Source: Protonemura montana (Eukaryota; Arthropoda; Insecta; Plecoptera; Nemouridae). Taken from it: DNA of 64,000 nucleotides. Of this stretch, positions 16,690 to 29,050 are shown piece by piece. The translations under genes and the position numbers were made by a program. Under the pieces are notes generated by a model. It searched no databases and was not told where the DNA came from. It worked only from the letters and a program-made list of their open reading frames with translations. Position 1 is the first letter of the stretch; each line of letters starts with the position of its first letter. Where the stretch lies: positions 18,262,535 through 18,326,534 of the forward strand of contig OX387608.1 in NCBI GenBank assembly GCA_947568835.1. Reading direction: 5' to 3'.

Positions 16690-19120
16690 CACAACCACCG
16701 CTTTCCAACCGTTTGGTTAATATTGTCACTTTCATTTGTAAAATTCAATGAAAGTCTTCAAGTTGTTTACAAATTGGTAGCATCGAGTTTACAGGTAGAC
16801 CCGAGAAACTCTATGGTGGTAAAGTTGTATCATTCCCAGGATTACAACATGTAGGAAAATATGGCTGATCTCACAACCATCTAGCGACATTACCCCAAGC
16901 TGTCACGTGCTCATGTTGCCACAATTTCTGCATCTGATTGGCCATTATCATTGACAGTTTGGTCCCTGGAAATACTATGTATAGTAAAGTCACTATCACT
17001 TGTTCCTGAACCCAATGTTGTTACACTGATCTCATGACCACAGTGTTAACTAGCACCAACGTAACACCTGCCTACCAGGATCCCTGCTCACTAACTTTTT
17101 CCAAAGCAATAGCCGCTGCACTGGCTGCGAAAGCTGCAATGTCACACAATAGGGAAATCTCATTTAGATTATTATTTAATTAATATCATTGTCTTCAAAT
17201 ACGCATTCAAAATAAAATCTGACATATTTTATCTTTTTATAATCCGATCATAACTTTTCTATTTCAATTTGTTTAAAGAATGGCTAAAATATGAATTCTC
17301 GTGGCGGGATGAAAACGGGCTGTGATTGGCTACAAGTAGTTCTGACGTCATTTTGTTGAATCCTTTGCGTTCGCTTCTGTTCCTTGACATCATACTGACG
17401 TCAGAGACCACACATTTAGAAGAAAATAAAAAAATACGTGTTCATTATCTTCTCACAAAAATAATAATAATAATTTAAAATTTAAAGAGATTTTCCTATT
17501 AGCATTTGCTAGCTTGTTCACTGTCAGAAGCCGCTGGTTTCAAACCTGGCTCAATGCGGCTGCGTGTTTGGGTGAAGTGAGGTTAAAGAGACGTTAACTT
17601 GTGTGACAGTCACGGCAGAAGATGAGTTATTTTGTGTGATATTTTACCGTTTCTTGCGTTGACATATTTCGGTATAATGTAATAACTAATAACTATTATC
17701 GTGGTCATTATGGAACTACATTTATTAGTAGTTGACAACCACGGTGTTTTTACGAAAAGTAATGATTTACATAACTTAAATACAAGGCACAAAAAAATGT
17801 CACCAACCTAGAATTAGATTAAAAATAACAGAATTTACTTTTAAAAACTTAGCAGCATACATTTTTTATAATTAACCAGGCAAACTCTGGTCACAGACGG
17901 GAAAAAGATCAATTTTTAAAGAAATTAAATTAAAAAAAAATAATAAAAAATAAAATAAAAAAATAAAAGATCAATTTAAAAGAAATGGATTTTCCATCGT
18001 AGATTTGTAAAAGATTGCAAATGTAATTATTGTGATATCTATTGTTTATTTTAAGACTGTATTTGATTATTATGTTTTAATCTTTATAAACACGGCGGCG
18101 CTAGAATATTGTATTGTAATAAGTGTGTAATTCCGTGAACATCACGAGTATTCTGTAAAGAGAAATTAAAAATAAAGAATTGAATTGAATTACTAAATAA
18201 AACAACTTCATGTGATTACGGGGAAAGTCTCGTATGGAAACTATTTTTTCTGGATTTTTATTGAAGTTGGAATTCGACAAATCGAGCATGTTATCGACAA
18301 AGAATTTACTTATGGCTAACTTTTTTTTTAAATCTCCACTCGCCAAAATAAACTTCTGAAATTGTACTTTTTCAAGAAGTTCAGAGTAGCGCACAAGTCA
18401 AAGTAAATTGATCTCTGAAAAAAGAATCCTAACCTAAATTTAAACAGTATTTGAAGTTATATTATTTTACCTAATGTGGAAGAGTCCCAGCTGTGATTGT
18501 GACAAATCAGGTGGGAAATGTTTAAAGTTAACCTGTGATGTGCCACTCAAACCATTTACAAAGTCAGAACTGAACTTGGAAGGCGCTTTGGTGAACGTGA
18601 ATATATTTGAATTGTGTAGAGCATTAATAGCACTCAGAGTGAGTGGTGTCCCAGCACCTAATTTCAGATGCATTCACAGGCAAAAGTCCATTTGTTAATA
18701 GTAGATGTTATTTATTATTGAATATAAAACTATGTTTTTACAAATTGTGTTGTTTGTTTTAATGATTGATAACGTTTCAGAAGTAAGGTCAGATTGTTGA
18801 GGTCGCTTTCGATTTCTACGTAATAACAAATCTGATATTTTTATAAGCTGTCACTGTCAGAAATAATAAAGACTTCAGGGATTTACTTGAATGTGCATTA
18901 ACTCTGTATAATTGTCTAAAGAAGACAGTGGAATTTTTTACCTTCAAACCTGTACCTGTGCAAACAAAAGAAAAATTGGTATTTGAAACATGGATATATA
19001 CTTATATTTTTATAGTGATTGCAAAGTAGCAATCAGGTAACTGCCTGTAATGGATGCAAAGCCAGAACTAATTAAACGTAAGCCATTACCTAGATCATGC
19101 AAGAACAACAATCGCTGCAG
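16690..19120. other. AT-rich region without a firm gene
   Basis: No multi-exon gene could be assembled. Two minus-strand open stretches, 18101-18394 and 18467-18673, look moderately protein-like; the second ends at a possible donor (ATTAG|GTAAAA). They could be exons of an unknown gene or degenerate retroelement tails. Poly-A/T tracts near 17930-17970. Confidence 0.35.
17325..17410. promoter_or_regulatory. clustered CRE palindromes with inverted CCAAT box
   Basis: TGACGTCA occurs near 17344-17351 and again inside CTGACGTCAG near 17397, with an inverted CCAAT (GATTGGC) just upstream. This is typical of CREB/ATF plus NF-Y promoters, but no downstream exon was identified. Confidence 0.3.
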
Positions 19121-19331
19121 AAATTTTTGTGCAGTAAAATTCAGTGGTGTTTTCGCTTGGCTTCATTATTGCCGTTGCTCTAGGGTCACTCTGGGTTATC
19201 AAGAGTCTGATGACGCAAGGAGCTAAAAAACAGCAGAATTATCGTCTATCTTAACTAAAGACTGTCTAGACTTTAGGTCTGGAAGGCCATGCAGATGCCA
19301 CGCCAGTGACGCAGGGAGTTCGCGGTTGACC
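19121..19331. repeat. about 200-bp interspersed repeat, uninterrupted copy
   Basis: Second copy of the repeat at 12790-13792, here without the 780-bp insertion. It supplies the empty target site (GACGCAAGGAGCTAAAAAAC). Confidence 0.85.
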
Positions 19332-19447
19332 AAAAATTCAATGAAAGTAGTCAGCTGACAGTTTCCAGAGATCTCTGTCCCAGTGACCTTTTGCTTCTCA
19401 TCCTGCGATTGTTTAATTCCTAACAACGCTTATAATGTCGTATATAA

Positions 19448-19642
19448 CTACGCCTTTTTCTTCCCATGCCGAGAATCGGACATTGTTGTCAAATAAAAAC
19501 CTTGCTTTTCTCCCCGAGGGACGGAAAGTGGACAAAGCTGCTGGTCTTGAGTCAACGTAGATCCATGTTTCCCCAGTCGAGTTCTCCTTCTGCTGGGTGC
19601 AGCGAGTCGACTTTCACGACCAAGAGGGGAGGGAACACCAAC
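19448..19642 (-). CDS. candidate terminal exon, unknown protein
   Basis: A strong acceptor (CTTATTTTGCAG) is followed by VGVPSPLGRESRLAAPSRRR and on to SRHGKKKA-stop. Basic and low in hydrophobic residues. Other minus-strand exon-like pieces near 20083-20223 and 20300-20407 have splice-like edges but do not join in phase. Could be the 3' end of a small gene or a chance frame. Confidence 0.25.
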   Translation of the reverse strand, partial: VGVPSPLGRESRLAAPSRRRTRLGKHGSTLTQDQQLCPLSVPRGEKQGFYLTTMSDSRHGKKKA

Positions 19643-19711
19643 CTGCAAAATAAGGGAAACATTAAGACAAGTCAGGATAGCCAACTGTGCCAGACTGGCA
19701 ACTCTGAAGGA

Positions 19712-19775
19712 GAATGAGTGAATGCGTCGGTGAATGAGTGGATGATGATGAATCTAACCTAGCCTAGAAGAGAAA
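19712..19775 (-). mobile_element. small SINE fragment
   Basis: GCGTCGGTGAATGAGTGGAT followed by ATCTAACCTAGCCTAGAAG matches the inverted 3' part of the SINE also seen at 62600-62670 and 30300-30390. Confidence 0.55.
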
Positions 19776-20511
19776 ATTTAACAAAATTAGCGATAAAAAA
19801 ATGTGTCGCTGGGCTTATATCTGGTTCATTTTTCAAAAATCCCTTTGAAAATGTCATGACATGCTCATCGTCTGGTTAAAACTGGCTAAAGGCTGGTTCA
19901 AACATGCCTGGCATGCACTCTCTAAGGCAGTATCTAGAAAAGGCACTCTTATAGGTAAATACAGAAAGATTTGTTTACTAAATTAAGGTCAAACTGTCTT
20001 TGTCTACAATTGTCAATTAGTTGTAAAATGATTGCTCTTGAAATTCTTATTCAATTGAGGTAAACAATAGTGACAATTGTTAAAATATTGATATCTAGCA
20101 TTGCTCTGAATTTCTCCCCTTCAGTAGACATGACATGCTTTTTTGAAGGAACCTTGGGGACAGTCGCTGTTGTTGGTCTTTCACAAGAGCAGGTCTCCAG
20201 CAGCCGTTGACAGCAATCTAGAAGAAAGAATTCATGACTCAGACATCGACAGCTTCTCATTGGTTTCTCATCAGAGCAATTGTATGAACTTCAACTAACC
20301 TTGTGTTAAGTTGTATTGAAAGCAGTAGCAAGTGAGTTGGTGGTTCTTGAATCTCTAATGCATGCAGTGTTGCTGGTGCTAGTAGCCATCCTTGAGCTGG
20401 GCTTGCTGGAACAGAAACAAAGAACCAATTAATACCTAAACATAAACTGCATCGAGTAAATTCCAGGCCTAACAATCAAACATAAAAAAATTGTTTATTT
20501 GGCAGACATAT

Positions 20512-22211
20512 GGGTCATTCCATGTCAATTCAACCAATTTTTTTGGAAAATTGACCGTCACCTCTTAGAAATCGACCAAACTTGAAAGGATGATGACCAC
20601 ATCATTTCTCTTGTTGACGTATTTTTTTGTTTGCCTCTGAGTCAAATGGTTCGCCCGGTACGGCCCCGAAACGGCGGTTCGGCACTGAATTTTGGGGTAC
20701 ACGCGTCTTTTTTCTTTCTCAAATTGCGCCGGCTGTAGATAAGATAGATTAATGAAAAAATTTTGTATGAAAGGTATTGAAATTTTGTTTCATAAAACAT
20801 AAATTTCGTTTAAAAAAAGTAAAAAATCCCCCCCTTCCCCCTTTTTATTTTTTCTACCCCTATTATCTTTTTAAATACTATTTTGATTTTCTTAAAAAAA
20901 TTCTATTTGATAGCTATAAGTATAAACTCCATTTTCTGAAAGTTTCAGAGTGGGACATCGAGGGAATTTTGAGATAAAAATTAAAAAGTATCGCCGTGTG
21001 AAAAAAAACGCATGTTTTTACATGTGTTTACGTGCATATGGGATAGTTCATACAAAATCAACACATCATTAAACCTGACCAACTTTTATATGAAATAAAA
21101 GTATGCTTACGCATAAAGTAGACTTAGAACAGACTTTCACTATTTTTTTCAAAATTTTGTCCCGCATCATTCATGCGCAGTAGCAGTCCAAACTTGAGCA
21201 CTTTTCAGTGTTTTGGTTCGCCTTTCAAGACGTTTGGGCTACTAGCTAACGACCCGTTAATGATAACGAAAAAATAAAAACACCGATAGAAAGCTGAGAA
21301 AATTTAGGAAATGTCGAATTGAAAAAAAATCTTAAAAATATAAAAACTACCCTTAATGTAGGGGATGTTTGTACATTAAGGGTAGTTTTTATATTTTTAA
21401 GATTTTTTTTCAATTCGACATTTCCTAAATTTTCTCAGCTTTCTATCAGTGTTTTTATTTTTTCGTTATCATTAACGGGTCGTTAGCTAGAAGCCCAAAC
21501 GTCTTGAAAGGCGAACCAAAACACTGAAAAGTGCTCAAGTTTGGACTGCTACTGCGCATGAATGATGCGAGACAAAATTTTGAAAAAAATAGTGAAAGTC
21601 TGTTCTAAGTCTACTTTATGCGTAAGCATACTTTTATTTCATATAAAAGTTGGTCAGGTTTAATGATGTGTTGATTTTGTATGAACTATCCCATATGCAC
21701 GTAAACACATGTAAAAACATGTGTTTATTTTCACACGGCGATACTTTTTAATTTTTATCTCAAAATTCCCTCGATGTCCCACTCTGAAACTTTCAGAAAA
21801 TGGAGTTTATACTTATAGCTATCAAATAGAATTTTTTTAAGAAAATCAAAATAGCATTTAAAAAGATAATAGGGGTAGAAAAAATAAAAAGGGGGAAGGG
21901 GGGGATTTTTTACTTTTTTTAAACGAAATTTATGTTTTATGAAACAAAATTTCAATACCTTTCATACAAAATTTTTTCATTAATCTATCTTATCTACAGC
22001 CGGCGCAATTTGAGAAAGAAAAAAGACGCGTGTACCCCAAAATTCAGTGCCGAACCGCCGTTTCGGGGCCGTACCGGGCGAACCATTTGACTCAGAGGCA
22101 AACAAAAAAATACGTCAACAAGAGAAATGATGTGGTCATCATCCTTTCAAGTTTGGTCGATTTCTAAGAGGTGACGGTTTTTTGGTCGGTTGATTTGACA
22201 TGGAATGACCC
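20512..22211. mobile_element. 1.7-kb near-perfect palindromic (foldback) element, ATAT duplication
   Basis: Two arms of about 849 and 840 bp (20512-21360 and 21372-22211) are inverse copies around an 11-nt centre (GGGGATGTTTG). The outer ends read GGGTCATTCCATGTCAA and are flanked by ATAT on both sides (20508-20511, 22212-22215). Only scattered substitutions and a few short indels separate the arms. The small open frames in each arm mirror each other and carry poly-Lys/Phe from A/T tracts; I do not call them genes. Probably a non-autonomous foldback DNA transposon; its autonomous partner is not in the window. Confidence 0.9.
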
Positions 22212-22215
22212 ATAT

Positions 22216-23420
22216 AGTAAAATGGACATGAATAAAAGCTAATGGGGAGACTAATGGTAAGACTAATTGGGAAAGTGATTGGAATTTTAGATAGAAGTTA
22301 TGAGTGGAATGGGTTTAAGTGATTGGAAACAGGTGATAAAGAATGTTTATAGTTTTAGGAAGTTAAAAGATATATTCTAAGATCTAAAATGCTACCATGT
22401 TAAGAAACTATTACAAAAACAGTTAAAAATAAACAAATATATGGATTGGTGAAGTGGTTCACAGTCGTGGGTAGATGGGGTTGTGTGAAAAGGTATTTTA
22501 ATTGACTTGCAGTCTTGAAAAGGAACCTAAAATGTAGACAAACATCTACTTTTTAGGTTCTTTTTAGGTTCCGTCAGCGTTGCCGAGATAATACAGAGAT
22601 TGAAAATAGTTCAGAGTTATTTAAAATGAATATAAATACAGAGTTGAAATAGAGTTAATTATAGAGGACTCACCACAGATGTTTAGAGAGAAATTGGGTC
22701 TGAGTATATAGACAGTGACTACTAGATGAAGTCTTCTCGAGGTGATGTTTGCGTGGATGTTTGCTTATTTTAAACATTTTTGAGTTTTTTTATGAACTCA
22801 TTCTCAGTCTGGAGTAGGTTTTCCAAGCCAGGTTTCATGCCAGCTGTCGGACTGGGTTCTGGTGCTGCAAAAATGATTGAAACAATATTAGTATTGGGCT
22901 CAGTGCCCATAAAACAATAGGATAACCACCAACCACAGTAGGGAAACAAAGCTGGAAAAAAAATTATTGTTTACAATATTTATCAATATTGCTTCAATTG
23001 GGCAAAATATGAACAGTTCACCCAGATGAAGCTGCAATCTGAAGCTTGTCAGCCAGCAACTATGTCAGCAACACGATTCAACATTAAGTCTTATAGGAAG
23101 GCAGTTGAAAACTTCAACAGACAGAAATTACAGACAGAATAGTCAGGAATAGCATTAAGAGTCACCTATAGAGGATTGCAGTTCCATAGTCTATTGCCTG
23201 AATTGCAATCGCAAGTATTGCCAGTCATAACGATGACTTGCTCCATTACGGAGTTCAGGTCTCTTGGCAGCAATATTGTGAACAACCTTGTGATCTCGTT
23301 AGCTCGCACTTCAATCGACATCAGCGGTATCCTAGAAGCAAAACAAACCCACCCTTAAAACATGGAAAGCATCGCAACGGTTGGTGAAGAGAAATTAAGC
23401 GTTCAAATAGATGATCCGGT
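22216..23420. other. non-coding stretch
   Basis: No gene supported. A hairpin-capable pair (GAACCTAAAATGTAGA and TCTACTTTTTAGGTTC) lies at about 22527-22563. A plus-strand open stretch around 23176-23358 could be a decayed retroelement fragment but has no recognisable motif. Confidence 0.4.
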
Positions 23421-23875
23421 ACCCATGCTCAGATTGTTCAACGGCATCGCAGCAAAGGTTCCGATTCTTACAGAAAGCTATAGGACACCATCGCCTGGCA
23501 AGGAATTTATTTCTACACGTAAAAAGGGGATGCAGGCCATAAGCTATCCTTTATCTCTGACATAACCTAGGCGTAACCCTACTAGATTGAATAACAACAA
23601 TGTCAGGAGACTTACCCAAACAAGTTTAAAATAATCAATCTCATAGGCTGAGAAACCTTGCAGAATCAGTACGGGAATACTCTCAATGACAAAGTACCGT
23701 AACTTAGAAGAATATTGGAGTTAAATAAAACTAGCCAGCATGCTCGCAATGCCGGCTAGGTGGCTCTTTCCTGCTATTCTGCAGGGCTTCCAACTGATAA
23801 AAAATAAATTTCGAGTCCAATTCACGCCGTAAATTTGCGGTAAATTTCGAAATATAATGATAATGATCTATATTA
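23421..23875. repeat. duplicated flank, copy 1
   Basis: About 450 bp starting ACCCATGCTC and ending at the 3' end of a minus-strand Helitron. It recurs with few changes at 25744-26187, again directly beside a Helitron 3' end. Confidence 0.85.
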
Positions 23876-24959
23876 CTAGCAGAACCCGATGCCTAACGGC
23901 ACCTTAAGATTTTGAGGGATTGTGCATTTTGGTTTTAATGTAAAGCCTCTAATGGGACCACAACCAAAAGTACCCCCATTTATTTTATTTGAAATTTGCC
24001 GCTTATTTCACTTGGGGTCACTGCATTGTGGAAACTCTGTGAATTCCAAAGTGACCCCGATGACAATTTCGAAAACAAACGACGTTGGCTGTCAAAAGAT
24101 TTCCGTGAAATATTTCTTAGAGAGTGAAACTTGTGAAATTCCTTTTACATCTCCACCAGATCTTACTAAAAACGTGTTTAAAGAACGGATATGCATTTAA
24201 AATTGACAAAATGTAAGTTTTTTCGGTAATATAGTTGTTTGACATTGTTTGAGAACTGTCAAAACCTTCCCTTGCCAGCCAGTTTTAAATAAAATTCATA
24301 ACGAAAATCCCATCAAATCACCGTATAAATGTCGCGTTGGGTCGTGCTCTGAAGTCATGTAAGATTTAAAATTATTCCCAGCAATGTTTGACTGGTTTCT
24401 AAAAAGTATTTGACGTTCTAATCCTTTTTGACGTTTAAATATCCTGAATGCACTGCCGCAAAGATAAGTTTAAGAATTCGTTCACCCTGCAGTGGTCAAA
24501 AAACCAAACAAATGAATGCATCTGTCAAACTTTTTGCAAAATTATTTCTATTTCACTTAAAACGAACGTAAATAACAGCGTTTGTGCTCAATTTCTTCAA
24601 TAACTTTCATAGGCATGCATAAACAGTATTACCAAACTGCTGCGGGTGAGTAAAAGGCAAGTTTTGAATGAAATAAAAATCGAACTGTGAGACATGGCTT
24701 CAATTTTCCTAGGCAGGAAATTTCAAACACAATTATCAATATTTCACCAAAAAAACGCTTTCAAATCACCCTCAAAGTGTCACAATAGGATAGAGATTTT
24801 AATTTTGAACAATTATAACCCAATTGCACACGTTTTTAACCAAATTTCGCAATTTAAATCAACATGTACAGAAAAATGTTACCCCAGCTGGTCGGTCGCC
24901 AGCCAGAGACAAACTAAAAAGTTGAACATCGCCAAATTAAAGCTTTTATATAAGGTTAA
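23876..24959 (-). mobile_element. non-autonomous Helitron A (complete, 1084 bp)
   Basis: Read on the minus strand it starts TTAACCTTATATAAAAGC (from 24959) and ends with a short hairpin (TGCCGTTAGGCA), TCGGGTTCTG and CTAG at 23876. These are the same ends as the autonomous Helitron at 38548-48655, with one change (TTCTG for TACTG). The interior lacks the 10-bp minisatellite. Host base after CTAG is T, as expected for Helitron A-T targets. Head-to-tail with element B without intervening host bases. Confidence 0.85.
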
Positions 24960-25722
24960 CTAGCAGAACCCGATGCCTAACGGCACCTTAAGATTTTGAG
25001 GGATTGTGCATTTTGGTTTTAATGTAAAGCCTCTAATGGGACCACAACCAAAAGTACCCCCATTTATTTTATTTGAAATTTGCCGCTTATTTCACTTGGG
25101 GTCACTGCATTGTGGAAACTCTGTGAATTCCAAAGTGACCACGATGACAATTTCGAAAACAAACGACGTTGGCTGTCAAAAGATTTCCGTGAAATATTTC
25201 TTAGAGAGTGAAACTTGTGAAATACCTTTTACATCTCCACCAGATATGGCTAAAAACCTGTTAAATGAACTGATAAGCACTTAAAATTGACAAAATGTAA
25301 GTTTTTTCGGTAATTAAGTTGTTTGACATTGTTTGAGAACTGTCAAAACCTTCCCTTGCCAGCCAGTTTTAAATAAAATTCATAACGAAAATCCCATCAA
25401 ATCACCGTATAAATGTCGCGTTGGGTCGTGCTCTGAAGTCATGTAAGATTTAAAATTATGCCCAGCAATGTTTGACTGGTTTCTAAAAAGTATTTGATGT
25501 TCTAATCCTTTTTGACGTTTAAATATCCTGAATGCACTGCCGCAAAGATAAGTTTAAGAATTCGTTCACCCTGCAGTGGTCAAAAAACCAAACAAATGAA
25601 TGCATCTGTCAAACTTTTTGCAAAATTATTTCTATTTCACTTAAAACGAACGTAAATAACAGCGTTTGTGCTCAATTTCTTCAATAACTTTCATAGGCAT
25701 GCATAAACAGTATTACCAAACT
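24960..25722 (-). mobile_element. non-autonomous Helitron B (5' truncated)
   Basis: The same subfamily as element A, with near-identical sequence from its CTAG (24960) to about 25722, where similarity stops before the 5' end. The junction with the 5' end of A at 24959/24960 is direct. Confidence 0.8.
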
Positions 25723-25743
25723 CATGCTAACTATACTCATAAT

Positions 25744-26187
25744 AACCCATGCTCCGATTGTTCAACGGCATCGCGGCAAAGGTCCCGATTCTTACAGAAA
25801 GCTATAGGACACCATCGCCTGGCAAGGAATTTATTTCTACACGTAAAAAGGCGATGTAGGCCATAAGCTATCCTTTATCTCTGACATAACCTAGGCGTAA
25901 CCCAACCAGATTGAATAACAACAATGTCAGGAGACTTACCCAAACAAGTTTAAAATAGTCAATCTCATAGGCTGAGAAACTTTGCAGAATCAGTCCAGGA
26001 ATACTCTCAATGACAAAGTACCGTAATTTAGAAGAATATTGGAGTTAAATAAAACTAGCCAGCATGCTCGCAATGCCGGCTAGGTGGCTCTTTCCTGCTA
26101 TTCTGCAGGGCTTCCAACTGATAAAAAATAAATTTCGAATTCAATTCACGCCGTAAATTTGCGGTAAATTTCGAAATATAATGATAA
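25744..26187. repeat. duplicated flank, copy 2
   Basis: Copy of 23421-23875. It ends about 10 bp earlier relative to copy 1 before meeting a Helitron 3' end. Confidence 0.85.
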
Positions 26188-27846
26188 CTAGCAGTACCCG
26201 ATGCCTAACGGCACCTTACGATTTTGAGGGAGTGGGCATTTTGGTTTAAACGTGTCTCGAGTTTTCTTTGATGCCCTATCCAAAGCCTCTTAAAAGGACC
26301 ACAGCCATGCAATACCATACAATACCATAGAATATCATAAAATACCATAGAAAACCATTCAATACCAAAGAAACCCTAAGAAAACTATAAAATTCCATAT
26401 AATACAATACAATACCATAAAATGCCATAGAAAACCAAACGAACCCATATAATACCAAACAAACCCATAAAATACCAAACAATATCATACAATACCAAAG
26501 AGTATCTAGAATACCATACAATAATATACAATACCATACAATACCATACAATACCATAGAATACCTAAAAATGCCAAACTATATCATCGAATACCATTCA
26601 ATTCCTAACAACACCATAAAGTACCTTATAATACCATAGAAATCCATTGAAACTCATAAATATACCAGAGGATACCAAACAATACCATAAAATAATAAAG
26701 AAACCCATAGGAACATCATAGAATATCAAATAATACTATCGAATACCTCCAAATACCATAGAGAACCATCTTATATCAAAGAAATCCATACAATTTTATA
26801 GAATACCATCCAAAAACATTTAATACCAAACAATACCATACAATACCATACAATATCATAGAATACCATAGGAATCAAAAGAATACCATAGAATACCATA
26901 TAACTCCATAGAATACCATAGAATAACATACCACTCCATAGAATACCATACAATACCATAGAATATCATAGAATACCATAGCACTCCATATAATACCATA
27001 GCATACCATAGAATACCATACAATACCATATAATATCATACAATACCATAGAACACCATAGAACACCATAGAATACCAAACAATACCATAGAATACCATA
27101 TAACTCCATAGAATACCATAGAATAACATACCACTCCATAGAATACCATACAATACCATAGAATATCATAGAGTACCATAGCACTCCATATAATACCATA
27201 GCATACCATAGAATACCATACAATACCATAGAATATCATAGAATACCATAGCACTCCATATAATACCATAGCATACCATAGAATACCATAGAATATCATA
27301 GAATACCTTGGAATACCACAGAATACCATATAACTCAATAGAATACCATAGAATACCATAGTATACCATATTATACCATACAATATCATAGAATACCATA
27401 GATCTACATAGAATACCATAGAATATTATAAAACTTCATAGAATACCATAGAACACGATAGAATATCATAAAATACCATAGAACTCCATAGAATACCATA
27501 GAATACCATAGGATAACATAGACTACCAGATAACACCATAAAGTACTATACAATATTATACAATTCCATAGTAAACCATATTAAACTTAGATTGCGTATT
27601 TGGATTAGATTTGATCAAACTGCACTCTGTCATTAATGACGTTTTGAATTTAAATACCTGTTGAATGATCACGACATCCTCGAAAATAAAATAAATATCC
27701 ACGGCGTCCTGATTCGATGAAAGATATCTGTCAAATGTTTATCTTTGATCTGTCAATGTCACTCTAAATCTAGTTTTGGCAAAATCATCAATAAAAAACT
27801 AATCAAGTGTGTTTTGTTTGTTTAAAAACCCTATTTAATGTCTTAA
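26188..27846 (-). mobile_element. non-autonomous Helitron C (minisatellite-filled, 5' truncated)
   Basis: Minus-strand element whose 3' end (CTAG at 26188-26191, hairpin TGCCTAACGGCA beside it) matches the autonomous element. It then has a decamer array (26303-27590) and the conserved segment seen upstream of the arrays at 49680-49925. Similarity ends near 27846, so the outer 5' kilobase is missing. Confidence 0.8.
26303..27590 (-). repeat. 10-bp minisatellite, AGAATACCAT on the plus strand
   Basis: Roughly 125 decamer units with scattered variants (AACTCCAT, ATAACATA, CAATACCATA). It is the inverse complement of the ATGGTATTCT arrays at 50-61 kb and more diverged near its 26.3-26.9 kb end. 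Confidence 0.95.
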
Positions 27847-27849
27847 GTC

Positions 27850-28440
27850 CTTTGATTCCCAGCTGACCGCGAGGCTACAGAATCGGCGCCCGTAACTCTT
27901 CGTCTCCCGAGACCCTGGTTAAGAATGAAGATGGATACGCTGCTCGACTGACCAATGGTAAGCCAGGATTCGATCAGCATTTTCCACAATAAATCCCCTG
28001 CAAAGAATCGTTTCTTCCAACTTTCCTTGCACTAAACGAGTCCGTCCATCGTTTGCTTGTTTAAATGTCGCATCTCCCCGTCCCAGTGGCGTTGCCAACT
28101 GCTGGTACTCGTGACTAACGTATTTTTTGTTTTGTCTGCAGTTTTTGGTCACGATCAAGGAAAGTGATCGTGAAGACATCGAGGAACCAGAGCGATACGA
28201 CTTCCCTCAGACAAGAGACTTACGATGGAATGTGCCGGACCACAAAACTAGAGGTACGCTTTGAACCATCTTACTTCAGTAGTACTGCATGGATGTCAAG
28301 CTCCCTGCTCCAAACTAAAGCTTTCATTGCAAGATGACATTTCATTTCAAAATGCTAACAATTAGAAATAAACTGATAGCGTGCACAACTACCCTCTCAA
28401 AGAATCTGTTCCAATTCGTGAAATCGACCCCCAGCCTCTT
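27850..28440 (+). other. possible exon fragments
   Basis: Two open stretches have splice-like edges: one ending CTGACCAATG|GTAAGC near 27955, and one from TTTTGTCTGCAG to AGAG|GTACGC (about 28141-28252, EDIEEPERYDFPQTRDLRW). They do not join each other or the 28552 exon in phase, so they are recorded only as candidates. Confidence 0.2.
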
Positions 28441-28446
28441 TAACTC

Positions 28447-29045
28447 ACGTGGTACATACTTGAACTTCACCTGAAAAAGTTGTTGCTAGCGACCGTCTAG
28501 CGGAAACTAATTGAATGTGTCGACTAATCCGCGGCCTTCCTTTTCACGCAGGTTTCCACTCAAGCCTTGGTTTACATGGAACGTTGTCCGCGATCTGATT
28601 GCTGGTCGCGGTGGGACTGAATCCGATCTCCTACCTGCGTCATCGAGACGTCGCTACTGCAGCGTCGATAGATGTAAGTTGGCACGAGCCTTCACATACA
28701 AGAATGTACCAAGAATGGAGCATATGGGCAAGCTTTATCCAAGTTATTTATCCAAGTTCTCGAGTCCAAGAGAAAATAGTTCTGTTTGCCAGCTCTGCAC
28801 TTTATCACCGCATTTTACAATGTCAATGAAGCAGTGCAATGCTAGCAATAACTACTTCATGATCCCCTAACCATTGAAGAAGTAACTAGTACAAGTTACG
28901 AAAAGTCGGGAAATTTAATTGTCCTTTACTTAGCATTCAAAACCCATTTCAAATAGTTTTTGTTAAAAAAAAGCTAATGTTGCGTTTCGTTCAAAAATTG
29001 GATTTGCACTTTGTCCCAAGTAAACGTAGTTGGCCGAAGCACGTC
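28447..29045. repeat. tandem segmental duplication, copy 1
   Basis: Matches 30437-31105 over most of its length, including the exon-like part, the segment GAAGCAGTGCAATG and the segment TGGATTTGCACTT. This copy also carries a piece of the 12121 foldback repeat (28876-28968). The 5S-derived array begins immediately after it. Confidence 0.8.
28552..28673 (+). CDS. duplicated candidate exon, copy 1
   Basis: A 122-bp segment between an acceptor (TTTTCACGCAG) and a donor (GTAAGT), with the open frame FPLKPWFTWNVVRDLIAGRG then SDLLPASSRRRYCSVD. Compared with copy 2 (30543-30664), the two internal substitutions (CGC/CGT, ACT/ACA) are both silent in this frame, which favours real coding. Protein family not recognised. 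Confidence 0.4.
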
Positions 29046-29050
29046 CCCAG

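Noticed and set aside
17520-17570. tRNA-like B-box (GGTTTGAAACC inverted)
   Set aside because: No A-box at the right distance and no cloverleaf could be drawn.
20777-21955. Matching 66-codon frames in both palindrome arms
   Set aside because: They are mirror copies in a non-coding foldback element, dominated by Lys/Phe from A/T tracts. The pair is explained by the palindrome itself.
23922-25284. Pair of 92-codon frames starting MHFGFNVKPLMGPQ
   Set aside because: They lie antisense at the 3' ends of Helitrons A and B, read across the terminal hairpin region, and are conserved only because the elements are copies of each other.
27919-28179. 86-codon minus-strand frame opposite the exon-like pieces
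   Set aside because: Reads smoothly but has no recognisable motif, and both edges lack convincing splice signals on that strand.
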